Shown: positions 25,027-33,083 of the stretch, in pieces
Layout: every line of letters starts with the position of its first letter
How positions within the stretch are numbered: the stretch's first letter is position 1
DNA from: Paenibacillus doosanensis
GTDB taxonomy: Bacteria > Bacillota > Bacilli > Paenibacillales > NBRC-103111
DNA length: 64,000 nucleotides
Direction of reading: 5' to 3'
Assembly: GCF_025060755.1 (NCBI RefSeq)
Contig: NZ_JANYUY010000035.1
Span: 1-64,000 of the forward strand
Translations under genes and position numbers: made by a program
Notes under the pieces: generated by a model
What the model was told of the DNA's origin: nothing
Database searches by the model: none
What the model saw: only the letters and a program-made list of their open reading frames with translations

Positions 25027-26843
25027 CCCGTATTCTCTCCTTCGCGTTTGGGCAAACGAACTTCAATCCATGTACCTTCTTGATCCGACTTGACAATGTG
25101 CAGCCCGTAAGGAGCGCCGAAGCGCAAGCGTAAGCGCTGATGGACGTTCCACAAGCCGACATGTCCGGATGAATTCGCCCGATCCGGCTCTTGACCGGGC
25201 CAATCGGATTCGCTCTCTTTCGCGGAAGCGAACATCCGGTTTAGCCCGTCCATCACATCGGGCTCCATCCCGCCCCCCTTGTCCATAATCAGCAGCCGGT
25301 AGCCTTCCGGGGCGGGCTCCCCTGAGATGCCGATAAACTCGGGATAGCGTTCATGCTTATCGTAACCGTGGCGAAACGCATTTTCGACCAGAGGCTGGAT
25401 CGTCAGGCGTAGCGTTTGAATATGCCGCAAGTCGGCCCGGTTGAATTGAAACTCGACGGTCAGCTCTTCAAACCGCTCTTTCTGAATGTCCAGATAAGTT
25501 TGGATATGCGCCATTTCCTCATCCAAGGAAACTTCCTCGCTTCCGCTTGTAATACTGTAGCGAAACAACGCGGCAAGAGAAGTCGCCATTCGGCTGATCG
25601 GCATCATATTTTCCAAAATGGCGTATGAATTAATGACTTCCAGCGTGTTATACAGAAAGTGGGGATTGATTTGCGCCTGCATCGATTTGAGCATCGTCTC
25701 CCGCTGCTTGATGACAAGCTCCTTCTCCCGGAGCTCGGAAGCGTGGACTTCATTGATCAATCGCTGCAGCTGCTCGACCATCTGGTTGAAGCTTTCGTAT
25801 AATTCGTACAGCTCATCCTGCTTTCCCTGGGCGACATGCGCCCGGACGAACATCTCGCCGCTGCCCGCCCGCTTCATCAATCTGCGCATATTCGAAAGCG
25901 CGTTGGTAAGCCGGAGCGAGAATCCCCCCACGACCAGCAGCGCAATCAAAGAGACGGCCATAAAGACGATGATCGTAACGTTGCGCAGCGAGAACAAATC
26001 TCCGGTTAATTCGGCCAGCGGCACCTCCGATATTAACGTCCATTCGGTCAATGGCGACCGTTCGAACACGACGAGCTTTTTCACTCCGGAATCTTCTACA
26101 ATAAGGGAGCCTTGCTCCTGATTTTTAATGTGCTCGTAATACCAATCGGGTACGGGGCCGCCGATAAGGCTTTGGTCGGGGTGAAGCACAATCGTATCCT
26201 CTGCATTCGCAATCCAGGTTAATCCCGTTTGACTGGAGCCGACGCTGCTGATTAAGGCCGATATATCCTTGATGCGAAGATCGATAAGCAGCAATCCTTT
26301 GGTGTTCTTTACCGTAAATGCTCTGCTAATGGTGAGAATCGGGCTTTGATTTTCCCAATGGACGCTGTTGTAGCTTACGGTTCGCACGTCCTTCGGTTCG
26401 AGCTTGACGATGTCGCGGTTTTTCCAGTAATCCATCGTCGACGACAGATTGGACACCGACATGCCGCTATCGGAATAAATGGAAAATCCGTAAATTTCCT
26501 TTTTACCATATATTACCTGATCGATCACTTGATTCTGAATCTGTGCGGTAATGATATACCTTTGGTATTCGTCGTCCGGGGAAAGCTTCATAAAAGCTTC
26601 AATCAGCGGATGCGTAATATAAGGAAGCGTGCTGCGCTCCAAATCGTTGAAATAATAATTCAGATATCGATCCGTCTGCTGAATCGATTTCTGAGCGGAC
26701 GCAACGGCATTGTCTTCAATGACCTGGGTGGAGCGATGATACCACATGGAGCCGAACAAAATAAAGGGGAGCAGGAAGAAGAAAGTAAACAGAAGAATAA
26801 ATTTGGCACGTATAGAGCTAAATTTGAGCATAAGCAGATTCAT
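25020..26843 (-). CDS. YesM-type sensor histidine kinase
   Basis: The 607-residue membrane kinase has helix 1 (~11-33), an extracellular sensor (~34-285) of the Cache type common in this group, helix 2 (~286-308), a HAMP linker and the His_kinase domain with phosphoacceptor His395 in QINPHFLYNTL. An HATPase domain follows (VENAFRHG N-box, LLIMDKGGGM, GHVGLWNVHQRL). It heads the operon kinase-regulator-permease-permease-binding protein-lyase. It presumably senses an extracellular sugar signal or the loaded binding protein. GAGGTGGAG precedes the ATG. Confidence 0.92.
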   Translation of the reverse strand: MNLLMLKFSSIRAKFILLFTFFFLLPFILFGSMWYHRSTQVIEDNAVASAQKSIQQTDRYLNYYFNDLERSTLPYITHPLIEAFMKLSPDDEYQRYIITAQIQNQVIDQVIYGKKEIYGFSIYSDSGMSVSNLSSTMDYWKNRDIVKLEPKDVRTVSYNSVHWENQSPILTISRAFTVKNTKGLLLIDLRIKDISALISSVGSSQTGLTWIANAEDTIVLHPDQSLIGGPVPDWYYEHIKNQEQGSLIVEDSGVKKLVVFERSPLTEWTLISEVPLAELTGDLFSLRNVTIIVFMAVSLIALLVVGGFSLRLTNALSNMRRLMKRAGSGEMFVRAHVAQGKQDELYELYESFNQMVEQLQRLINEVHASELREKELVIKQRETMLKSMQAQINPHFLYNTLEVINSYAILENMMPISRMATSLAALFRYSITSGSEEVSLDEEMAHIQTYLDIQKERFEELTVEFQFNRADLRHIQTLRLTIQPLVENAFRHGYDKHERYPEFIGISGEPAPEGYRLLIMDKGGGMEPDVMDGLNRMFASAKESESDWPGQEPDRANSSGHVGLWNVHQRLRLRFGAPYGLHIVKSDQEGTWIEVRLPKREGENTGC

Positions 26844-26892
26844 GCGCGCTCCACCTCAATAAAAGATTGTCGAATGTCGATAAGCATTACAC

Positions 26893-26921
26893 ATTTTATC
26901 ACACTCCGATTTTTACAGGTA
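26893..26921 (-). promoter_or_regulatory. possible extended -10 promoter of the kinase operon
   Basis: On the minus strand TGATAAAAT gives an extended -10 box (hexamer 26898-26893) about 50 nt upstream of the kinase start. The -35 region (TACCTG) is weak, as is usual with an extended -10 or an activator. Confidence 0.4.
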
Positions 26922-26936
26922 GCTTGTTTTTGTGGT

Positions 26937-26974
26937 AAAAAAAAGCGTACTTAGCCGCGGGGCTGCGTACGCTT
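26937..26974 (-). terminator. Rho-independent terminator of the third importer operon
   Basis: On the minus strand AAGCGTAC (26974-26967) pairs with GTACGCTT (26950-26943), with a GC-rich interior, and is followed by TTTTTTTT. It lies about 10 nt after the stop codon of the binding-protein gene at 26984. Confidence 0.85.
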
Positions 26975-26983
26975 CATTGCTCG

Positions 26984-28630
26984 TTATTTTTTGTACTGCG
27001 CTTTATACCCTTCATTATAAATCTGAATGTATCGCGCCAGATTCATGCTGTCAAGCGTCTTCACATAAGTATCCCATTCCTTGTCGACGGATACGTCGCC
27101 GATAATAAACCGCGTCGTGATCTCCTTGACATAATCTTTGATCGTCTTCTCCAGATCGCTAAGCTCCGAGGACTGCAGATCGTCGAAGAAAATGGGCGGA
27201 ACGGTCTGTTCTTGCTTCGATTTATACGGCTCGTAGTTTTTCTGGGTTTCCTCGTATAGAACGCGCGGAATTTCATTCGGGCCCGCGGCCAGCCCCTCGA
27301 ACATTTCGCGGGAGAAATGATACGGCGTCGTCTGCATCCAGCTGTTGTTCTGCTGCGTGCCGAAAGCGATCAACCGTATCCAGGCGGCCGGCTTGCCGTT
27401 CAGCCCGGTCTCGTTATTGGCCGTCTTCTTCCAGCCTACGCCTTCAGGACCGATGTTGGCCGCTATGCCGATCTCCTGGTTGAAGAGCGCGTCCGCCCAG
27501 CGAAAGGCAAGCTCCGGATTTTTCGCCGCCTTCGTAATGAGCAGCCCTCCGCCGTTGAAGCCGTAATACCGATATGGCGATTGCCGCAAGCCGTCGGGTC
27601 CTTGCAGCGGGGGCACCGTCTTGTAATGGAGCCATCGCGTGCCCGCTATATTGGAGAACGCTTGAGGGGTGGAGGACGAGATGACGCCGACCCGTTCGTC
27701 CCCGTTCTCGACCAGCGCTTTCATTTGATCGTTATTCATGGTGAACGATTCCGGAGCGATGAGCCCTTGGGCATACAGCTTGTTCAAATATTGCAGCCCC
27801 TGCTTATAGGCCGGTTTATTAAAGTTGACGTCAATCTCGCCCTTGTCGCCAAAGATCAGCTGATTGGCGTTGTAATCGTTAAGAATAAAGGAATTCAGCA
27901 GGAAGCTGTCGACGCCGGTCAGCTTATCCTGCACGCCGCCGATCATCGGAATTTCATCCGCTTTGCCGTTGCCGTTAGGGTCTTGCTCCTTAAACGCCTT
28001 CAGCACCTTCTCAAAATCGTCCGTCGTCTTCGGCATCTCCAGATTCAGCTTCTTCAGCCACTCCGTATTGATCCACATTTTTTGCGGCAGCATCGTATGC
28101 GGATTGCGGTCAATCGTGCTCAGCGAGTAAATCTGTCCGTCCGGCGCGGTCGTTGCCTGTTTGATTTCGGGATATTTCTCGAATATTTGCTTCGTTTCCA
28201 CGCCGAACTGATCGATCAGCTTGTTGAGCGGGAGGAAGATGCCCTGCTGTCCGTAAACCATCTGCTGGGCGGGAGAGACGCCGAACCCGACGATGACGTC
28301 CGGAAGATCGTTTGCGGCCAGCACGAGATTCAGCTTCTCCTGCCTCTCTTGAGGCGTAGCGAATTGCCACTCCACTTTGATATTGGTTTTCTCCTCGAAC
28401 CATTTGGTAAATTCGTTGGTTGTATAGTCCTGTACGTAGGGACTTTTTACCGCCAGCACTTTCAGCGTCGTCTTCTCCTTGGCGATCGGAAACGTTCCTG
28501 CCGCCGCGCTCGGCTCGGCAGGCGCTTCGGCGGCTTGGCGCGTATCGGCGCCGACTTCTTCCCCGGAGCCCCCGCTGCAGCCGGCCGCCAGCAACAGCAT
28601 GGATATGGAAATAAATGCAAACTTTTTCAT
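26984..28630 (-). CDS. solute-binding lipoprotein of the third importer
   Basis: The 548-residue extracellular solute-binding protein has a lipoprotein signal peptide (MKKFAFISISMLLL, lipobox LAAGC, Cys18), a short acidic/alanine-rich linker and a family-1 fold with the loop QDPNGNGKADEIP. It ends the operon regulator-permease-permease-binding protein, 22 nt after the LplC gene and just before a strong terminator. A GGGAGGG ribosome binding site precedes the ATG. It is clearly different in sequence from the sulfatase-operon pair, so it should bind another oligosaccharide. Confidence 0.9.
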   Translation of the reverse strand: MKKFAFISISMLLLAAGCSGGSGEEVGADTRQAAEAPAEPSAAAGTFPIAKEKTTLKVLAVKSPYVQDYTTNEFTKWFEEKTNIKVEWQFATPQERQEKLNLVLAANDLPDVIVGFGVSPAQQMVYGQQGIFLPLNKLIDQFGVETKQIFEKYPEIKQATTAPDGQIYSLSTIDRNPHTMLPQKMWINTEWLKKLNLEMPKTTDDFEKVLKAFKEQDPNGNGKADEIPMIGGVQDKLTGVDSFLLNSFILNDYNANQLIFGDKGEIDVNFNKPAYKQGLQYLNKLYAQGLIAPESFTMNNDQMKALVENGDERVGVISSSTPQAFSNIAGTRWLHYKTVPPLQGPDGLRQSPYRYYGFNGGGLLITKAAKNPELAFRWADALFNQEIGIAANIGPEGVGWKKTANNETGLNGKPAAWIRLIAFGTQQNNSWMQTTPYHFSREMFEGLAAGPNEIPRVLYEETQKNYEPYKSKQEQTVPPIFFDDLQSSELSDLEKTIKDYVKEITTRFIIGDVSVDKEWDTYVKTLDSMNLARYIQIYNEGYKAQYKK

Positions 28631-28652
28631 AGTGACCCTCCCTGCATTTTCT

Positions 28653-29549
28653 TTACCCTTTTAAAGCGCCGATCATGACGCCTCTGACAAAATAGCGTTG
28701 GACAAACGGATATACCAGCATCAGCGGAGCCGTAGCTACGACAATTAACGAATATTTCAGCAGATCGGACAACCCGGCGAGCTCCGCCATCTGTTTGGAG
28801 TCGCCCATCATGTCCGCGGTGACTTGGCTGCGAATCAAGATTTCGCGCAGAACGAGCTGCAGCGGATACAGCTTGGGATTTTTCAAATACATCAATGCGT
28901 TGAAATATTGATTCCAATGCTCGACGCCGTAGTATAGAGCGATCACCGCGACGATCGGTCCCGAAAGCGGCAGCACGACCTTCCATAAAAAGAGCAAATC
29001 GTTGCAGCCATCCATTTGCGCCGCTTCCAGCAGCTCGTCGGGAATCGTCGCGTTGAAATACGTTCTCGTAATGACCATGTTCCAAATGCTTACGGCCGTC
29101 GGCAGCAGCAGCGCCCAAGGGGTGTCGAGCAAATTCAGATCCTTCACCAGCAAGTAGGTCGGGATTAACCCGCCGTTGAAAAACATCGTGAAAGCAAACA
29201 GTCCCATAAACCAGCCTCTGCCCTTAAGATCCCGCCGGGACAGCGGGTAAGCGGCCATGATCGTCAGCACCACGTTAATGAACGTTCCGGCAACCGTATA
29301 CCCGATCGAAACGGCGATCGACCTGAGCACCGCCGGATCGCGAAATACGGCTTGATATCCTTCCAGACTGAAGCCTATCGGCAGGAGGAGCACCTTTCCG
29401 GAAGCGACGGCTTCCTTGGCGCTGAAGGAGGAGCTGACGACGAAGACGACAGGATATAAGACGATCAGCAGAATCAGAATCATGACGGCATAATTGGCCG
29501 CGTTAAACAGGCGGTCGCCGCCCGAATCTCTGATGTTCCCCTGTTCCAT
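28653..29549 (-). CDS. carbohydrate ABC permease, LplC/YtcP type
   Basis: This is a MalG-class permease of ~298 residues with six helices, coupling loop LEAAQMDGCNDLLFLWKVVLP and C-terminus VRGVMIGALKG. The ATG at 29549 (MEQGN) is preferred over the ATG two codons earlier because it lies 8 nt behind AGGAGG. It follows its LplB partner by 12 nt. As in the other three systems, no nucleotide-binding subunit is encoded alongside. Confidence 0.9.
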   Translation of the reverse strand: MEQGNIRDSGGDRLFNAANYAVMILILLIVLYPVVFVVSSSFSAKEAVASGKVLLLPIGFSLEGYQAVFRDPAVLRSIAVSIGYTVAGTFINVVLTIMAAYPLSRRDLKGRGWFMGLFAFTMFFNGGLIPTYLLVKDLNLLDTPWALLLPTAVSIWNMVITRTYFNATIPDELLEAAQMDGCNDLLFLWKVVLPLSGPIVAVIALYYGVEHWNQYFNALMYLKNPKLYPLQLVLREILIRSQVTADMMGDSKQMAELAGLSDLLKYSLIVVATAPLMLVYPFVQRYFVRGVMIGALKG

Positions 29550-29561
29550 ATGCATCGCCTC

Positions 29562-30488
29562 CTACCACAGGCTCGATTGGCCGAATTTTTTGGATAGCTG
29601 GTTGACCGACATGACGAGGATGAAAGCGATCACATTTTTGAACAGCCCGATCGCCGAAGCGTATGAAAAGTTAGGCACCATCGATTTCAAGCCGGTATTG
29701 TACACGTACGTATCGATAATTTCCGAGCTTCGCGTATTCAGCGGGTTTTGCATAAGCAGCACTTTTTCGAAGCCCAGATCGAATATGCGCCCGACGTTGA
29801 GAATTAGCAAAATGACGGCGATCGGCATAATGCCCGGCAAATCGATATGCCAAATGCGGCGCAGCTTGGAAGCTCCGTCCATCAGCGCGGCTTCGTGCAG
29901 CGCAGGGTCGATCCCGGCCAGCGCCGCAAGAAAGATGATGCAGGAGAAGCCGGTATGCTGCCAGACGTCCGACCATACGTACACCGATTTGAACCAGGCG
30001 GCATCCCCCATTACATTCGGCATCTGGAATCCGAGCCATTCGCCGAAGGCGGCCATCGGACCGGTTCTGGGCGACAGAAACTGCATGATCAGCCCTACCA
30101 TAACGACTACGGAAATGAAATGGGGCGCGTACGTAATCAGCTGCATCAGCTTGCGGAATTTTACATTCGCAATATAATGAAGCCCGAGCGCGAACAGAAT
30201 AGGGAACGGGAATGTGACCGTCAAATGATAGACGCTGAGCAGCAGCGTGTTTTTCATAATGCGCCAGAAATCGTACGAGTTAAAAAAACGGATAAAATGG
30301 TTAAACCCTATCCACGGGCTATCCCAGATGCCTTTGGTGATCGAATAGTTTTTGAAGGCGATCTGCGCTCCGTACATCGGGGCGTAACGAAACAATATCA
30401 AGTAAAAAAGCGGAAGAATCAGCAAAAGATACAGCTGCCAGCCTCTAAGCACTTGTCGTGAAATTCGGGCTTTGTTAGTCGGGATCAC
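29562..30488 (-). CDS. carbohydrate ABC permease, LplB type
   Basis: The 308-residue MalF-class permease carries FKNYSITKGIWDSPWIGF, six helices, coupling loop HEAALMDGASKLRRIWHIDLP and the C-terminus KKFGQSSLW. The start is GTG with AAGGAG about 12 nt upstream, slightly long spacing. A 162-nt gap separates it from the regulator gene and contains a promoter-like sequence at 30558-30587, so transporter expression can be controlled separately from the regulator. Confidence 0.88.
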   Translation of the reverse strand: MIPTNKARISRQVLRGWQLYLLLILPLFYLILFRYAPMYGAQIAFKNYSITKGIWDSPWIGFNHFIRFFNSYDFWRIMKNTLLLSVYHLTVTFPFPILFALGLHYIANVKFRKLMQLITYAPHFISVVVMVGLIMQFLSPRTGPMAAFGEWLGFQMPNVMGDAAWFKSVYVWSDVWQHTGFSCIIFLAALAGIDPALHEAALMDGASKLRRIWHIDLPGIMPIAVILLILNVGRIFDLGFEKVLLMQNPLNTRSSEIIDTYVYNTGLKSMVPNFSYASAIGLFKNVIAFILVMSVNQLSKKFGQSSLW

Positions 30489-30557
30489 TCGTCGGAATCA
30501 CTCCTTACTCGGGAAATCCGCTGCTGCGGCATGTTGACGTCCGGCCGGGACAGCTTT

Positions 30558-30587
30558 ACTATACAAAGCGGGCCGTTCACCCGTAAA
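30558..30587 (-). promoter_or_regulatory. putative promoter in front of the third importer
   Basis: On the minus strand TTTACG (30587-30582), 18 nt and TATAGT (30563-30558) form a promoter-like pair between the AraC regulator and its transporter genes. A small dyad CTTT ... AAAG surrounds the -10 box. GC-rich palindromes (GCAGCTGC, CTGCAG) lie further upstream at ~30600-30640. Confidence 0.45.
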
Positions 30588-30650
30588 TAGGAACGTTTTG
30601 CAGCATCTGCAGCAATTGATATGAAGCGATGTGCAGCTGCGAAGCATACG

Positions 30651-32957
30651 TCAATTTTTGTCCGCTTCCCATTTTTCGCTGTTCCGGAAGGCCATGGCGC
30701 TGATCCCGACGGATCGTTTGAAGGCGCGCCCGAACGTGCTGGAGGAGCTGTAGCCGACGCTGACCGCGATTTCTCTTACAGGCAGCCCGGTTTGCAGCAG
30801 CAATCGTTTGGAATGCTCGATCCGGAGGTTTTCGGTAAATTCAATAAAGTTGATCCCTATCCTTTCCTTGAACAGCCTCGACAGATGCGCCTCTGTTACG
30901 TCATAGCGATCCGCCAGCAGGGCAAGCGACAGCTGCGGGTCCGAATAACCGGATTTCACCTGCTCCAAGATGTCGAGGAACCATTGCTGCTGGTGGTCGG
31001 CGCGCTGCCGGGCGGCGGCCTCGCACATCGATTCCAGCTTGACCTTGAGCTGCAAGAAATGCGCTTCGATGCTCTCCGCATTATCGGCGGGTTCGTTTAA
31101 CTCCTCCGCAGCTTGCTGCCCTGCGGGGGATTCGCCGATTTCCGGAAATATTTTGAAGCTGCTGGCCAGCAGATCGAAATAAAACACCTTGAGCATATAT
31201 ACGGGGAGGCTCCGCTGCACGAAATTATGCTGATACAGCTCCTCCAGCAGCGATTGCAGCTGCTCCGTGCGGCCTGTTCTGACGAGGTTGATCAAGCGCG
31301 TTTCCATGCTCTCCGGGTAATAGCAGCTTCCCGTATTCGGCGGCAGCTCCCGGAACCAGACGATGCGGCCATCCGTGCTGCGCGCTAACGCCTGCTGAGC
31401 CTCCGAGAACGACCGGGCTATGTCCATTCGGCTCGCATATGCGTTTCCGGCCGAGATCACGGCCATAATGCCGCATTCCTGGCGAAGCCTGAGCTGCAGC
31501 TGCTCCAGCAGCCGATTAGCCTGCTGGTGTATAAGCCCGGCATCTTCCATGTCGAATTGCATCAGCAGCGCGAGCTTGTCATCATCCACGTCATGAGTAA
31601 ACAGGTTGTCCGCATCCGATTCATGAGCCAGCTCCCGGGCCAACCGCTTATTGCGGTTCAGCGCCTCAATATCGGCGGTGCGGTAAACGGCCGCCCGCTT
31701 CGGGAACGTCACCAGGGCGACCAGGCAGCTTGACCCGACCCACGCGATTCGCGCATGTTCTCTGACCGCTTCCATATCCGCCTCCGACTGAAACTGGCCG
31801 CGCAGCAGCCTTTCGAAAAAAGCGGTTCTTAAGAAAGGAAGCTGCCGCTCCATGCTGTCCTGAAGCTCCCTTTGGCTGGCGAGCAGCAGGGCAACGCTCT
31901 GATGGATCATGCCGAAGGCTCCCTGGCGCTTCGGGGCCGTCAAGCCGACACTGCCCGAAGCCAGCGTCTGGAGGATCGAGCGGACCGGCTTGCTGCTTCT
32001 GTAAGCCATATAGACTCCGATCAGGCAGCTCAGCAGCATAAATAGTAAAAATACGGTCGTCGTCATTTCTTTCATATACGTTATTTTCTTCAGGGCGATT
32101 TTGGCGGGCTGAGCCGCAACATACGACCAGCCGTTATAGGATGATGTGGCGTAGGTGACAACCATGTCGTCTTGCCCGACCGTACGGTTCATCACGCCGC
32201 TGCCGGCCGGCAGCGGGAGGCGCTGCTCGGGCAGCTGGGCGCCCGGCCCGACGACGCTTGTCAGCAGTTTCCCCTTCTCGTCGGCAATATAGGCCCATCC
32301 GCGGTCCGTTCGGAAGCCGTTGAACAGCTTGGTAATTTCGCTATTATGAATCAGCACGAGAACCGTCCCGTTCGGACGGTTGGCATAACCGAATGACCGC
32401 ATATAGGTCAGCAGCGTTTCTCCGTCCTGCCGTATTACCGGCTCGGCGGGCGTCATATCCCGGTAATGGTACGATTGAACCAGCGATTGCAAATAATGTT
32501 GCGGTCTTTCCGGATACCGCACATACTCGGCGAAATCCTCCAGCCTTGCGGTGTAATCGTTGTTCAAGACAAGACCGTTGTTTTTGAACAATATGTAATA
32601 GCCGGCAATCAGCTCGTTGGGGCTGTAATAATCCTGAAGCTTGTTTCGCGCTTCAATGGTGCGGTACAAATTCGATGAACTGAAAGGCTCGGCGATTTGC
32701 TGCAGTCTCACCACCTTGGGGTCTTCGGTGACGCGCCGAATGAACGTATCGATCGCTTCCCAGCGCTTATCGAGCACATTCATCCCCTGCTCCAGCAGCA
32801 AACGGTTGGAGGTCTCCACCTCTTCCCCCAATAGATCCGCCGTGCGGATATACAGCCACACCACGACCATCAGCGACATCGTTAGGACGATAAGCAGCGG
32901 GAGTATAAAGCGGATCATCAACAAAGATTCCATCTTCAGGCGCCGTTCTTTGTTCAA
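30651..32957 (-). CDS. AraC-family regulator with membrane-anchored sensor domain
   Basis: The 768-residue single-component sensor-regulator has helix 1 (~14-36), an extracellular sensor (~37-293), helix 2 (~294-318), a long cytoplasmic region and a C-terminal AraC HTH pair (~665-765, LALLADRYDVTEAHLSRLF and IAVSVGYSSSSTFGRAFKRS). It resembles the regulator of the sulfatase operon in layout but not closely in sequence. The start is TTG with AAGGGGGAG 6 nt upstream. It lies only ~70 nt downstream of the double-sulfatase terminator and heads the third importer operon. Confidence 0.88.
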   Translation of the reverse strand: MNKERRLKMESLLMIRFILPLLIVLTMSLMVVVWLYIRTADLLGEEVETSNRLLLEQGMNVLDKRWEAIDTFIRRVTEDPKVVRLQQIAEPFSSSNLYRTIEARNKLQDYYSPNELIAGYYILFKNNGLVLNNDYTARLEDFAEYVRYPERPQHYLQSLVQSYHYRDMTPAEPVIRQDGETLLTYMRSFGYANRPNGTVLVLIHNSEITKLFNGFRTDRGWAYIADEKGKLLTSVVGPGAQLPEQRLPLPAGSGVMNRTVGQDDMVVTYATSSYNGWSYVAAQPAKIALKKITYMKEMTTTVFLLFMLLSCLIGVYMAYRSSKPVRSILQTLASGSVGLTAPKRQGAFGMIHQSVALLLASQRELQDSMERQLPFLRTAFFERLLRGQFQSEADMEAVREHARIAWVGSSCLVALVTFPKRAAVYRTADIEALNRNKRLARELAHESDADNLFTHDVDDDKLALLMQFDMEDAGLIHQQANRLLEQLQLRLRQECGIMAVISAGNAYASRMDIARSFSEAQQALARSTDGRIVWFRELPPNTGSCYYPESMETRLINLVRTGRTEQLQSLLEELYQHNFVQRSLPVYMLKVFYFDLLASSFKIFPEIGESPAGQQAAEELNEPADNAESIEAHFLQLKVKLESMCEAAARQRADHQQQWFLDILEQVKSGYSDPQLSLALLADRYDVTEAHLSRLFKERIGINFIEFTENLRIEHSKRLLLQTGLPVREIAVSVGYSSSSTFGRAFKRSVGISAMAFRNSEKWEADKN

Positions 32958-33023
32958 TATCGTCTCCCCCTTTAATCGAATGGAGCATTGCGGCGCTCCT
33001 AAGCGGCATCGCCGGGTTTCTGA

Positions 33024-33061
33024 ACAAAATGCACTCCTTCGTCCGTCGCAAGGAGTGCATT
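33024..33061 (-). terminator. Rho-independent terminator of the double-sulfatase gene
   Basis: A perfect 12-bp stem, AATGCACTCCTT with AAGGAGTGCATT (33050-33061 and 33028-33039) around a 10-nt loop, is followed on the minus strand by TTTTGTTC. It begins about 22 nt after the stop codon at 33084. Confidence 0.78.
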
Positions 33062-33083
33062 TCGCATTGTGCCCGTTTCCTGC

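Noticed and set aside
27317..28678. Long plus-strand open frame opposite the third binding protein
   Set aside because: The real minus-strand gene has a lipobox, ribosome binding site and terminator. The plus-strand frame is a composition shadow.
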